Notes: a model not told the origin generated them from the sequence alone. 64,000 nucleotides of DNA from Juglans regia (GCF_001411555.2 NC_049914.1:9190273-9254272), one strand, 5' to 3'. Shown: positions 47,179 through 59,477, counted from the first letter of the stretch. Numbers and translations are program-made.

Positions 47179-47772
47179 AGGGAGAAATGAGGAATCTGTC
47201 CAGTCTTGACCAAGTTTGATTATTGGACCAAGTATATTCACCTCCAATTAGAGGTTTATCCATCAAATCTAACTCGAAAATGAAGTCCAAGAAATCCACC
47301 ATAGTTTGATTTTGTCGTTCCCCCTTGATCTTTCGCTGGAAAATCTTGTCACATTAAAATTCCCACCAATACACCAAGGAGCCTCCCACCAAGAATATAA
47401 GCCAACGAGCTCATCCCAAAGCAACCGCCTCGCACTATCCAAATTAGGGCCATATACCCCAGCAAAAGCCTATAAGAAACCATCGTCAATATTTTAAAAA
47501 AAACACCCCACTGAGTATTCTCCCACAAACTCATCAATGTTCTCCACCACTCTCTTATCCCACAAAACCAACACTCCACCCGAGGCCCCTTTTGAGGGTA
47601 AGTATGCCCAATCTACAAATTGGCAACTCCATATACTCCGAATAATTCTTCTATTGATAAGCTTCAACTTTGTTTCCTACAAGCAAATGATGTCCAACTT
47701 CCATTGCCTTAATAAGGAAGGCGTTTATTAATCTCATTCAGCCCCCTAACATTCCAACTCATAATTTTTGGC
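47179..47772 (-). pseudogene. LINE ORF2 endonuclease fragment
   Basis: On the minus strand the frame opens with MSWNVRGLNE near 47760. It continues through ASGGVLVLW and [12 protein letters not shown] (about 47470-47440) to [18 protein letters not shown] next to the gap (about 47240-47190). Frameshifts separate the pieces, and only the endonuclease part is present. Confidence 0.8.
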
Positions 47773-48194
47773 TTCATTTATCAACTGTTCCAGCCCTCTC
47801 CTTGTTTCTACCACGACTTGCACTCCCATCATTTCCATCATATTTAATGGACCACGTCAACCTCGTCAACTCCCTCTCTCTTTTTTACCTTGCGCCATGT
47901 TATCCTACCTCAATGGCTATAATCAATGCCTTAAACTGATCTTCATAGCCCTCACACGAAATCCCCATACAACTCTGCAATTCCTCTACCTTTTTCAATA
48001 TACAATTAGAGGAAATAGTAGGAGGGATCATACTTATAGGGGTAGGATCCTCTCCTGCTGACTCCTCCCCCTCTTTTGACTATTCATAGGGATCATAAAG
48101 CATCAACTGACCTTCCCCATCTATCTCCCCCTTATCCGATGTGCCCCCACACTCCAAAGCCACAAAAGGACCTTCTCGGGCTCCCTCCAACGGC

Positions 48195-49410
48195 TCACCG
48201 TGAGCCATATCTGCCCCCCCAACACCTTAGTTGTGCCTGGCCCAAGGGAATTGACAAGTCTAGAGATGTCCCAAGGCTCGCCAGAAATATCTGTGGCAGC
48301 CCACAAGATGGCGGCCCTTCCTGAGCACCATCCGAGCCTTCCACTTCAACAATACACTGTTCTAAGCCTTCCACTTCAACAATTTCCCCCACCTCCACTT
48401 TCGGTGACTGTAAGACCTCCGACTGACCACCACCTGAGTCGCCGGAAGCTGTCGCTCCTTTTTGTGTCAAACTTGGCCCAAGACTCGGACCCGGTTTAGA
48501 AGTATCGGGCACCTCCAGCACACCCAATAAACTGACTTTCTCTTGTGTCGATATCGGGCCTCTCTCCTTCCAGACCCTTCGTGGGCTTTTACCTAGGCCC
48601 AGCCCATAAGTAGCCTTCTTCCCCTTCAAGTTTGTCTCATCTTCATGGCTCACGAAATTCTTCTTCCCAATCTGAGCCTCACGAAGCTCTTCTTCCTATA
48701 AGCTGCCTTCTTCCCATGCTGTAGCACCCTTCCTCTTAGCTTCACTTAGACCACAGCCCACTCCTAAACCCAAGCCCATCCCTTTTTTCTCCTCTACACA
48801 CCATATCATCCAATTGATATTCACTTGCAGCAAATCTATCTGACAATTCATCTCCTGTAAGGCATGCAACTCCTTTTCCTCGTACAAACCGACAACCACT
48901 CTGTCACCTTTCTCCCGAGCTTGGTCTCCTACATAAATGGCGGAACTCCTTTGCAGGCCACTCCTGACACTACCTTTGGGTAGCAGTGCCTCCCGGTATG
49001 ACCGAAATGGTGGTTGTTGTGGTGGCTGAAACACAGGACTACCTGTACAACCAGCCTCCCTCATAACCTCCACCAACTTCCTCCAACCCCTTCCCTCCCT
49101 ATCTTCTGGTATGAATAAGAAGTTCCGATACCCACCTCCACCATACTCCATCAATGCCATGAAGGATCCTCGAGTTGTGGCATCGCTGTGCAACATAGCT
49201 CCTATCTTCTTCCCTATGAGCTGAATAAAACTCCTTCCTCGCAGCCTTCAAGCAATCCTCCAAGGCTTTGATGAATCACCTTGCCGTGCCTAGCCTCAGT
49301 CTAATCTCTTTCACCACCTTTCATCCTTTCTCAGTCAAGAATACAAACCTACCATCCCTTACTACCTCAAAAACCTTAGATTCAATGACAACCTGCTTTG
49401 CAGTACCCAT
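48195..49410 (-). pseudogene. LINE ORF1 pseudogene
   Basis: Starts at an ATG at 49410 (MGTAKQVVIESKVFEV), with stops in the first 45 codons and a frameshift before the 49196-48696 segment, which contains YGGGGYRNFLFIPEDREGRG. A Gly/Ser/Val-rich C-terminal part follows (48653-48195). It corresponds to ORF1 of plant L1 elements, thought to bind the element RNA. It contains a tandem GCCTTCCACTTCAACAA duplication (about 48335 and 48366). Confidence 0.75.
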
Positions 49411-49577
49411 AACTCACTTAAATCAAACACTAACTCACCACTACATGCACCAGAAGGAAAAGATAAAAATTTTCTTCATCGGAGTTTTGGTTGTATGGAG
49501 TGAAAAAGTTAAGAGAGAGAAAAAGATAAAGTCATAAATCTTTTAAAATGCAACCACAATACTGCTCAGCTATTTAA

Positions 49578-49596
49578 TTTTTTTTTTTATAAGTAA
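49578..49596 (-). mobile_element. Tail-only LINE insertion (19 bp) with 13-bp target duplication
   Basis: T(11)ATAAGTAA, i.e. TTACTTAT(A)11 on the minus strand, matches the last bases of the LINE that ends at 9712. CTCAGCTATTTAA flanks it on both sides (49565-49577 and 49597-49609). This is what an extremely 5'-truncated LINE insertion looks like. Confidence 0.75.
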
Positions 49597-49609
49597 CTCA
49601 GCTATTTAA

Positions 49610-50296
49610 ATTAGTTACATATCTCTTATCTGGCACTTAGAAGCACTGGTTGGAAATGCCTTTCACCTAGTCTTGATGCATAAATGGTTTCTATGATGCT
49701 TTTGCGGCATATCTGGGCCTGTTCTTATATTCTTTCAAGTTCCTTGTACCATCACTCCTTTTCAAATAAGGTTCATGTTGGTCTTTATACTTATTTTGAT
49801 GCTCATCAAGAGTATTTCACATTGAATTAGCAGAGTGTATAAACCAATGAGACATATAGCTAATGAATCAATAGCAAAGTTCGCAGGCTATGCTTGGCCA
49901 TTGAACAAAGCACGGTTGGAACCAAGAATACATCTTTTTTCTTTATTTATTTATTTATTTTTTTTTGGGGGGGGAGTGATCAATATTAAACTAACTAAAT
50001 ATATTTTATTATTTTTATGCTGTTTTTTTTTTTGTTATTTATACTAATATAAAAATGATTCTTCTTGTTATTGTTGTTGTGGTTCTTGGTAATGTTATTG
50101 TTGTTGTTATCGTTATTACTATTATTACTAATGTTATTATTGTTATCATCGTCACCGTCATTGTTATTGTTTTGCTATATTTTTGTTGATGTTATTATTG
50201 TTATTACATTTAAATTTATGTTTCATTCATTGTTTACTTTAGATGCTGAAAGAAGTTTGTTGACTCTACTGATTTCGTATTTCTTTTCTCTAACAG
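49610..50296. other. Upstream/intronic region before first visible UGT80 exon
   Basis: No coding similarity to the missing N-terminal half of UGT80 was found here. A degenerate TTG/TTA trinucleotide-rich stretch occupies about 50065-50210. Confidence 0.5.
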
Positions 50297-53200
50297 ACAT
50301 GGTTAAAAATAAAGGGTTCTTGCCTTCGGGGCCTTCAGAGATACCTGTTCAACGAAATCAAATGAAGGAAATTATTTATTCTTTACTTCCAGCTTGCAAA
50401 GACCCTGATATTGATTCTGGTATCCCCTTTAAAGCGGATGCAATCATTGCCAATCCCCCAGCATATGGTTAGATCTTGTGACTGTTGTACTTATTGTTCC
50501 TTTTGAAGTAGATGAACATTCTTTTCTTCATATGAATAAGCAATAAGAAAGTTTATTAGGAGGAGAATCCTCAGGTAGATAGGGTGAAAACAAGAGGTTC
50601 ACTTAGGTATTACCATATGAAATTCTGAAGAAATTAAAAAAATAAAATAAAATAAAATAAAATAAGAAGAAAGAAAGAAAGAAGAAAGAAAGAAAGAAAG
50701 AAAGGAGAAAAGGGTGTACTTCCTAATGCTGCCTTTCAAGGAAAGAGATCTAAGTGTGATTAACATTCTGTTTTGAATTTAATTCACGAGTAATCTTGAT
50801 GTAGATCCCCAATTGTTTTTGACAATGAAGTTTGTCAGTTTTGATTTTGATTAGGGAACTTTTTTTGGGTGAACAGATGAATAAATTTGGCAGGAAAAAG
50901 AAAAAAAAAATATTCTGGTTAATTGGTTGTAAAGATAATATTTTCTTTGGAAGCTAAGGACTAAGAAGTATTTCCTTAGCTTCTTGGTAACAGAGAATGA
51001 ATTTGGTTGGTGAACTTGGTACGAAGTGCTTAGTAAATAAGTGGACGAAACAGGTTCACATTAGTTGGATACATGATATAGCATCTTATAAGTAAGTCAA
51101 CTATCAAATTTGTTTACTTTAGGCTGTTTGGCTGTAATGAATTTAGATTGTACTACCAAGTGTTTGCCATGTTAGTGAGAAAAAAGAGTGAAATATACTT
51201 CTATGGTTTTACAAGAAAATACCAGACAATGACAATCATATGTGGATAAAGTTGTAGATTTCAAACATTTGGGCTGAATTGCCCGGGAAGACACAGAATT
51301 TCCCAATTATTCGACTTTTGAATATTCAGAAGAATTTGAATTTGAAGCCAAGTTGCTTACCCAATGGTTAACCGGATCAATTTAGATTCCATTTCAAAAT
51401 GATTCACTGAATGTTGTGAATTTTGGAACACAATTATAGACTGTTGGTTTTGCTAAATTTAAGCAGAAACTTGTATTTTCCACCATCAGTGTGGAAACTC
51501 ATTGTGGTGACACTTGATCATATTCTTGCTTTCCACATTTTATTGAACTTGAGATTGTATTTCCTTGTTTCATAAACTCCTAGTAACCATTAAATACTTC
51601 TTTAGGGCATACCCATGTGGCAGAGGCACTAAAAGTACCGATTCACATATTTTTCACGATGCCATGGACGTAAGTCTTGTCTGGGTAATTGAATCTTACT
51701 GAATTATGTATTGCTTTGAACTGTTCTCTAGTTTTAAGTATATGTGTTTTTTTTTTTTTTAATGTAATGTGCTACTCATATTGTTGAGTGAAGGATTTTG
51801 AACTGCATTCCATACGTTTTACTTTTTTCATACCAGGCCAACTAACGAATTTCCACATCCTTTATCCCGTGTGAAGCAGCAAGCTGGATACAGGGTGAGT
51901 CTGTTTGATTTCTTTCTTTTTCGCTGTCGTTTTTCTTTCCTGCTTATTTGGTACTGTAGCTTCTCCGCCTCTTCCTGCACGGGTAAGTTCTTCTAACTTT
52001 TGGTTGCATGCTTCAATTTTTTCAGCTGTCATATCAAATTGTTGACTCCTTGATTTGGCTTGGGATTCGGGACATGATCAATGATTTGAGGAAGAAAAAG
52101 CTGAAGCTTCGTCCTGTAACATATTTAAGTGGTTCACAAGGCTCTGAGTCTGAGATCCCACATGGATACATATGGAGTCCTCACCTGGTTCCTAAACCAA
52201 AAGGTGGTTGCTTTTGATTTCAATCACGTCCTATTGTATGCCTAATTATATTCAAAACAGAACCATCTGCTACAATTTCTCAAAGCACAGAATAGTTCAT
52301 TCGCCAATCCCATGAAAATTGTGTCACCATGTGGTCCTCAATCCTGTTTTTAAGTGCAAGAATTTCCCTTATTTCCATCTGAAGATTATGTCGGTCAAAT
52401 GTAGCTACAAGAAGGGTAGCTTTCTATGTTTTATGAAACGGATTTGATCTCAAAAGTTGTTTAGGAATCAGTTGTGGGTTGGATTTGGTGAGTAGAGTGT
52501 TCTCTCGTGCTATATGCTTATTTTGTTCTGGTGTTCTCCTCTTGTATCGATCCAGTTAGTAGTTTTTACCAGAATGCATGTGGATCAAGGTTATTTCTAG
52601 AAGATATCTAAATCAGTTGGCATATGCATTTTCTTCTGATTCAGGCATGTTGCTTCTTTCCTCCATTTTAGTTTGTATATTCTTTTACCTTTTTTTATGT
52701 CTTTTCTTTTTCTTTAGGTGAGACTGCATTTATTTTGGTTGAAACAACCTATTGTGCATCAGCCTTGCAAAATGGGCGGTCATGAATTTTGATGCAACAT
52801 GTAAATTTATGGATGATATTGCTTGCAGATTGGGGACCTAAGGTTGACGTGGTTGGATTCTGTTTCCTAGATCTTGCATCGAACTATGAACCTCCTGAAC
52901 CTCTTGTAAAATGGCTTGGAGCTGGTGAAAAGCCTATTTACATTGGATTTGGTAGCCTTGTGAGTTTCTATTCTTATTTCTCATATTAATTTATCTGCTC
53001 TTGCCCAATGGTGTTCCCGATCTATGGATACTTAAGATTGTTTCCAATGTTTTAGTGGTAGTCTTGGTGCTTGGATTGTCTTGATAAATTGACAATCCAT
53101 CTTAGGTCATATAACAAATTAATTGAGTCGTTGGATGATTGACTTGTTGAGGACATTAGCAATTTATTGAGAATTTAAAAAAAAAATGAAGATTCTAAAC

Positions 53201-55909
53201 ATGTCTAAGGACTAGGAAGCTGGAATAATATTCAAGACGTTGAAGAATCAGATGCACCTTCATTATCTCCATTGTTATGATATAACTAACATTATTGTTA
53301 TCCTACCATTTTATTTTGTGAAGATTTGTGAAATTTTTGCATGTATTTGAGCTATATATTTCTTTTAAAAGATCAATTGATCAGCAGTTTCTAAAATATA
53401 TGCTATATATTTTATTTATTAATATATTAATATATTATTGATTACTTAAAAAAAAAAAAAGTTTCTAAAATATATACTAGATCAATAGGTTTAGTGGGTG
53501 GAATGGAGTTTGATAACTGATTTTGTAGAAATTGTTTGAGCTTTGGGTTACCTTTGTGGGCATTTAAGTTTGATTGAAAGACACAGAACATCATATGAAG
53601 TGGGTGATTGGAGATGATTCTGTCCTAATAGCAGCAGAGTTCATGAAGAGATGATGCTCAAACTGTGTGCGCGCAACATCCATGGCCTTATCAGCACATC
53701 TATGGATTGAGAGTAATGGAGATTACGGCAAGACTTGGCTGTTTTTGTTATCAGCAGGAGCATGAAAATGGGTTAATGAAGTATGAGCATCTCTCTGTTT
53801 TTTTTTTCAATAAAGCTGGATAACCATCCATCAGGAGGTTGGCGCAACAATGGGATAGGGTTCAAGTTTTTGTCTTGAGGAGTCTATAATGTTTTTCCAA
53901 TGAAGGTTGCACCAGTCAAATTAGAAATCTAGTTCTAGTAGGCTCATTAAAGACCAAAGAGTCTATATGAATATGCTTCATTGTATTTAAAGATTCAGAC
54001 TTTGAATGAAGGAATATATATATTTTTTGATAAGTAATTTGTATAAAGGCTTATGAATTATAAATATTGAAGCAGGTAGGCTTAGTGTGTATATTCTGGA
54101 GGATGCCTCTCTCTCAAATATGGTAGTTTTCATTTTATGAGTCTTGAAAGCCCCTCAGTGTAATTTAAATGTTTTACATGTGAGAATGGATCCCCCTAAA
54201 GAAAATTAAATGTTGTCAGCTTGTCATGATATGTATATAACCCTTCTCTTCTTACTGAATTGTGATTTATATTTCTTTTTGATTGAGTAATTGTATCTTC
54301 CCCCTTTTCTTCCTTTTTGATGTCAGCCTGTTCAAGAGCCAGAGAAAATGACCCAAACTATTGTGGATGCACTGCAAAGCACTAAACAGAGGGGCATCAT
54401 TAACAAAGGCTGGGGTGGCCTTGGGATCTGTAAGTTTTAGTTTCATTTTAAAGCGTTGCATGTTTCTTGTATTATTATGACCTCTGTTACTATCTGATCA
54501 CATCTGTTAGATATGCCATTTTATTTAGCTGTAATTCTTGTTCTTTCCAGTGGCAGAACCAAATGACTCCGTTTACTTATTGGACAACTGTCCTCATGAT
54601 TGGCTATTCTTACGATGCAAGGCTGTGGTGAGAATTAAAATTACTGTTTTTGATATCTAAATCTCTAGTTATAGAAGCATCCTAGATAATGAAAATGTAC
54701 CAAATCAGGCCTAGTGACAAGTTTTGACTAGGGGGCCATGGTTAGGCTTGAAAGTTGTCGGCCTGTTCCTTGTGCTATTAGTTTTCAATGTTCTTCTAAT
54801 ATTTAACAGGCATGCTTTTATCATTTTTTCTCTATGCCTTCAGGTGCATCATGGAGGTGCTGGAACTACAGCTGCTGGTCTAAGAGCTGCGGTAATCATA
54901 GCTTACTTTATCTATGATGCTTTTGGTTCCATGTAATTGGCTTCTGGCTTATTGTGATCCATGTTTTTGCAATATAGTGCCCTACAACCATTGTACCTTT
55001 CTTCGGTGACCAACCCTTCTGGGGAGAGCGGGTACATGCAAGAGGTGTAGGTCCTGCACCCATTCCTGTTGAGGAGTTTACACTTACGAAGTTGGTTGAT
55101 GCAATAAAGTTTATGGTAGATCCAAAGGTAATTCTGTTTTTTTCTTGAAATGGTAGATACTAGATACTGTTATCCAAGTTCTTAAAATAACTGCCTTGAT
55201 TAAAACAACAGTCAGATTCTGTGTTGAATCTGTATTGCCTTGTAGATAGATGTGAATGCAAGTGTGGGTTCTTCCCCTGCCCTCCTCTTTTACCCCTTTT
55301 TTTAGCCTTCAGTTTGATTGTGGGGATGACTTGATACCTGCATGCCTTTAATTTTCTAGAGTACTGACCAAAGGAGGCTTTAATGAGAATTCTGTTGTAC
55401 CTCAATGTGTTAAGAGCCTGAAATTTACCTCTAGGTAAAGGTGTTCTAGTAAGCTTAGGATTTTCAATTTGATTTTAAACTTGGGGACTGGCAAGTGACT
55501 TCCTTTTGGTTGCAAGTATTTTCCACCTATGTAGAAGCAGAATTAGTTTTGGTGTGTGACAAAAATAGCAAAATTATTCAAATTATCTAGCCTTCCCAAC
55601 AGGTATACTTCAGTTCCTCGGAAGGTGTCATTAATTTGCAAACCTTTTTGGAACTTTTAAAAAAGTTTATTATGGTCCGTCAAGGTGAATTTAAGAATGT
55701 GCGAATTACCTCATGATGAACTTACCTTAGAATCATTCCAGGTGAAATTGCGTGCGGTCGAACTTGCAAAGGCCATGGAAAATGAGGATGGTGTGGCTGG
55801 AGCAGTGAAAGCCTTCTTTAAACATCTTCCTTGCAAAAAGCCTGATCTCGAGCCAGAACCAGTGACATCTAGTTTTTTCTCTTTAAGTAGATGTTTTGGT
55901 TGTTCTTGA
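50297..55909 (+). CDS. UGT80A2: Sterol 3-beta-glucosyltransferase (UGT80A type), 5' exons missing
   Basis: Ten exons: 50297-50467, 51606-51669, 51837-51894, 52026-52203, 52829-52959, 54327-54429, 54551-54627, 54844-54891, 54978-55127 and 55742-55909, all GT..AG and phase-consistent, giving about 382 residues to the stop. Blocks include MVKNKGFLPSGPSE, NPPAYGHTHVAEAL, MPWTPTNEFPHPL, IYIGFGSLPVQEPEKM, and the UDP-sugar-binding DNCPHDWLF..VHHGGAGTTAAGL..VPFFGDQPFWGERV region. The C-terminus CFGCS is as in UGT80A2. The enzyme transfers glucose from UDP-glucose to the 3-hydroxyl of membrane sterols. The first visible exon needs one nucleotide from an upstream exon, and the N-terminal part (acceptor-site GTRGD region) is not present anywhere between 47179 and 50296. 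It is probably lost in the assembly gap. Confidence 0.92.
50643..50705 (+). repeat. (AAAAT)n and (GAAA)n microsatellite
   Basis: An AAAAT pentamer run followed by GAAA/GAAGAAA repeats in the first visible UGT80 intron. Confidence 0.75.
53402..53460 (+). mobile_element. Short LINE-tail insertion with 15-16 bp target duplication
   Basis: A 59-bp insert ends ATTGATTACTT(A)13. GTTTCTAAAATATAT flanks it on both sides (53387-53401 and 53461-53475). It lies in the UGT80 intron between exons at 52959 and 54327. The ending resembles the LINE tail at 9700-9712 but lacks TAT before the A run. Confidence 0.65.
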
Positions 55910-57560
55910 AATTGTTGGTGGATGTTGTCAGTCCTTCCATGCATTTCTTCAATTATTTTGTCTTGACGGTGTATATAATAGTATGCCCTGCGTGGTCTCT
56001 GCCGAGAAGATAGAGAGAGAGAGGAAACTACTTGGGATTCATGTTCATAAAAGGCCATTCCTACTTCAAGAGTTGTAATTTTCAATCTCTATTCTATTAA
56101 AAAATGATTTACTTTTATCAATCTTTATTTATTTAATCTACTTGCATTTTTGCTTTTTGTACCGACTTTGTACGTGAATGATAATATTCCGCTTTATGAA
56201 TAATTATTGTTTTTGGTTCTGTTATTGCCGACATTATACTATATAGGTTGTAAATTCATTTGTCAAGTTCAAATAGCATAAATCCATCCATATGACATCA
56301 AACGTGGGAGAGATTAGTAAGTACCCAAAGCAAACCTGAGAATCATGCAATCAATGTTCAAGTTGTTCTGATGTTTCAGAATCCATGTTTACTTTATGAT
56401 TGATCTTCAACTTACTCCGGCTTTCATTGCCTCCTGAACACTTCATAACAACCCCATTGGCCTCATAGCTTTAAATGAGTTCGGTACGTGGGATCCTTGG
56501 ACCCGTTGAACAGGTTTTATGGGGCATCTTAATATTAATTTTGGTGGCATAGATACTGCCATCTCTTTAGGAACAAATGGGAGAATGGTGGCTTTGTAGC
56601 AGGCTGTATACGTTGGGGAAGGAGCAGCACATCTTACCATCTCCAGGTTTGCATGATCACAAGGAAGTCTTGAAGTATCACCATGGCGTCAACCTATAAG
56701 AATTTCTATTTGGTTTCATGATCGAGTTGTTGGAATGCATGCTATCTTCTCTTCTTTTCAATGGGATTGAAAGCCTTCAATCTCACAATTAAACGACACC
56801 AAACCGTGTATTTGATTTATAGATGAACAAGTAGATCCTACCTTCCTCTTGAATTAAGAGTTGATTAGCCTTCATGTGATCAATCATCAGTAGAATAGAT
56901 TGAGGAAACTCCAACGATTATATTACCATAAAAAGAAGATGCAAGAAAGGTTCAAGGAATTAAGAGTTGATTAGCATCACCTGCCAATTGTCCGGTGTTT
57001 TCAATATGAGTACTTACAGTCTCCATTTGAGGACTGCACATGTAAGTCTAGATAATTTTGTCTTTAAAAACCTTTTTAAATTACAATAATTTTCATTTAA
57101 TGAAGTATATCAATGGGTCTGCACCTGAGAACTGCAAATAGAATTTCTCTTTCAATATTGAGTTACTTATAATGTTTTTTTTTTCAAAATTTATTTATCT
57201 TTTTGTTGCGAGAAGTAGAAGTTCAGATTCATTACCACCCGATATTTAATATTACCACCATCCTCATGACCCTTCGGCAAATTCCCCTCACTGCTCTTCA
57301 TTACCACCAGTGTGTGAGGCTGAGAGTGAGACAAATTCCTTGTATAAAAAGAAGACCGACGTTTAATACTAGCCGTCTAAAGTATACCAGTGCTGGACAA
57401 AGTACAGCAAACAGACAGAAATATGAGGGAGTAGGTGTCGTTCTTGATGAATGAGATTTTTCACAACCGTTGGGAACAAAAACAAAGAGAGATCTTTTTC
57501 CACCTTTTATTGGGTGCCACGTATCACGAAAACACATTAGCATCGGGCTGTCTTATATAT
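55910..57560. other. Intergenic downstream of UGT80, including its 3' UTR
   Basis: Probably 3' UTR to about 56220. No further gene or repeat was recognised; short open frames lack family resemblance. Confidence 0.4.
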
Positions 57561-57567
57561 TGGAGTC

Positions 57568-57712
57568 GAGTAATGTTAGGTATAAGTCTCAAATAGATAG
57601 GTTCTATGAAAATTTTTTGTAAAAAAGTCGGTCTTATAAACAATAATTTTTTAGATGTGTTCTATTTTTTTATAAAGGTTTATCTATTTAGGACTTATAC
57701 ACACCATTTCTC
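57568..57712. mobile_element. MITE with about 30-bp imperfect TIRs
   Basis: The left end GAGTAATGTTAGGTATAAGT and the reverse complement of the right end GAGAAATGGTGTGTATAAGT continue into a shared C(T/C)AAATAGATA. 145 bp, no coding capacity. I could not settle a target duplication. Confidence 0.6.
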
Positions 57713-58365
57713 ATTGGGTCTCATGCATGGAATGGGTGGAAGGTGACAATTGTATGGGATTGGCGGTGGAGAAAGGAAGACTAGTGGCTGTTAGCCCCAT
57801 AACCATTTGTACAAAAAAACAGAAAAAAAGAAGAAAGAAAAGCAGAGGAATGCAGGATAAGCAGAAGAGCCATTTTATAAGACCCAGGGCCAGAGTGGTG
57901 GGGGGGACTGGACTGGCTTTTAGCTTTAAAGTCATCCAATCCCTCCACATTGGCCATTGCAGATCACAAAAATCTGATAACGTTAGCTTAGCTATTCTGA
58001 CACTCTCTGACTTCCTTTCCTTTGATTCACCTCCCTCATACTCCAATATCCTTTAGCCACCTCATCAGGGGGGCTTCTTTAAATTTTTGAAGACAACCCA
58101 CGCTATTGAAGATCATATTCCAAGAATAATAAAAAAAAAAAAAGGCAAAAGCTAGCCGCCTCAATTCAAGTTCAGCACAAGTACTTGGCTTAATTAATAG
58201 GACAACATGAGTGTCTTTAGTGCACCTGATTATACAAAGAGGTGTTGTAAATGCTTGCTTTATCTGCCTAATTACACGACATAAATCTGGGAAATGAAAC
58301 CATAAGAAGAAGCACTGCAAAAGGAAATAAAAGTGCACCCAAAGTGAATGAAACCGCCACTGTCT

Positions 58366-58368
<3 letters not shown>

Positions 58369-58400
<32 letters not shown>
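58369..58400 (+). repeat. (GA)n microsatellite
   Basis: About 15 GA units, roughly 500 bp upstream of the zinc-finger start codon; may lie in the promoter or leader. Confidence 0.75.
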
Positions 58401-58402
<2 letters not shown>

Positions 58403-58901
58403 CATTTCCCAATCCTTACATCTGTTGCCACCAATCACTATCGTCTCTCGTCTCTCGTCACCTTAGCCTGCAGAAGCATCTTGTAGGGTACCTTAGCCCC
58501 ACTTTCACTCTCTTATCTCTTCTGTTCCCAAGCCCATACACCTCTCTCTGTCAAGTACTCTATTTAATAATTCGACCTAAACACTCTTCACTCTTCACAT
58601 TTCCCAACTCTTTTAGAACTTGGCTTCTGAACTCTCTTTTCTACTCTTTTTTGATCAGATCAAACGCCAAAAACTCAAAAGTCAGTACGTTTTCTTCCCT
58701 TCTGTTTCTCTTTCCTGCTCTCTACCTCTGCCACTCTGCTCAAGCATTTCTCATACTTTTTTCAACAAGTTTTTCACAGTTATGAAACAGATATATTTCT
58801 AAAATCCAATTTGGTTGTCTCATTTGGGTTTGGCTGGTTTATACACGGATTTTTCTTTTGAGCATTTGTTTACTAATGTATCTTTCTAGGTTGTGACAGA
58901 C

Positions 58902-59477
58902 ATGGAAGATGAAGCAACCCATGTTGGAGGAACTCATGAAGAAGGCACAACATCAAGAGTATTCCCTTGTTTGTTTTGTTCAAGAAAGTTCTTCAGTTCT
59001 CAAGCTTTGGGAGGGCATCAAAATGCCCACAAGAAGGAGAGAACGGCTGCAAGAAAGTCCAAAAGGGCTGCTCAAGTAAATGCTCAAGGAAACTTTCCAC
59101 CATCTTTGCAACCTCCTGTGATATTTGCTCCAACTCATCCCTTAGGAATCTTACATCCTTCCATGTTTATAACTGCACACGCTGCCAATCTTCGCTGTTT
59201 TCCTAGTCACCAACCCTCGGATCGTTTTGGATCCAACGGTGCTCCCAGGTTTGAGAATATAGTATACTATGGTGGGAGTTGTCCAAGCAATCAATATGGC
59301 TTCGAAAATCAAGAGGATGGACAAAGTTTCTTGAATTGGAGATCAAGAAGCACACGCTGCAACAATGGAGGAGGCTCATCCCTGCAACATTATCTACCAG
59401 CAGGGATGATTAATGATTACAGTCTTGGGAATAAGGACATGAAAGATCAAAAGCTTGACCTTTCTCTCCATTTATAG
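58902..59477 (+). CDS. Single C2H2 (QALGGH) zinc-finger repressor with EAR motif
   Basis: 191 residues from ATG 58902; an upstream GTG in frame is not used as a plant start. One zinc finger (about residues 21-43) has C-x2-C-x12-H-x3-H spacing and the plant-specific QALGGH helix that contacts DNA. It is followed by a basic [13 protein letters not shown] stretch that may act as nuclear signal. The C-terminus ends in LDLSLHL, an EAR-type LxLxL motif that recruits TOPLESS corepressors. The middle is Ser/Asn/Pro-rich. The build fits the small single-finger regulators (LATE, KNUCKLES, ZFP groups) that act in flowering or organ growth; the exact orthologue is not settled. A CTAG acceptor just before the start suggests a 5' UTR intron. 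Confidence 0.88.
   Translation: MEDEATHVGGTHEEGTTSRVFPCLFCSRKFFSSQALGGHQNAHKKERTAARKSKRAAQVNAQGNFPPSLQPPVIFAPTHPLGILHPSMFITAHAANLRCFPSHQPSDRFGSNGAPRFENIVYYGGSCPSNQYGFENQEDGQSFLNWRSRSTRCNNGGGSSLQHYLPAGMINDYSLGNKDMKDQKLDLSLHL

Larger units (their letters stand above)
47179..49545 (-). mobile_element. 5' part of an L1-type LINE, cut by the gap
   Basis: Read on the minus strand: a 5' leader (about 49545-49411), ORF1 (from 49410), then the ORF2 endonuclease (from about 47772) to the gap edge. RT and the 3' tail are not present, so they lie in the gap or were never there. Frames carry stops and shifts. It is the same family as the LINE at 4.8-9.7 kb, judged from the shared endonuclease block. Confidence 0.85.

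Noticed and set aside
46894..47302. ORFs running through the N gap
   Set aside because: They are artefacts of unknown bases being translated without stops.
49268..49537. 89-codon plus-strand ORF
   Set aside because: It is antisense to the start of the minus-strand LINE ORF1.
58348..58785. 145-codon ORF upstream of the zinc-finger gene
   Set aside because: It translates a GA microsatellite and a pyrimidine-rich leader; the following C2H2 ORF explains the locus.
58893..58901. Alternative start of the zinc-finger gene three codons upstream
   Set aside because: The codon is GTG; the ATG at 58902 is the first usable start after the probable splice acceptor.
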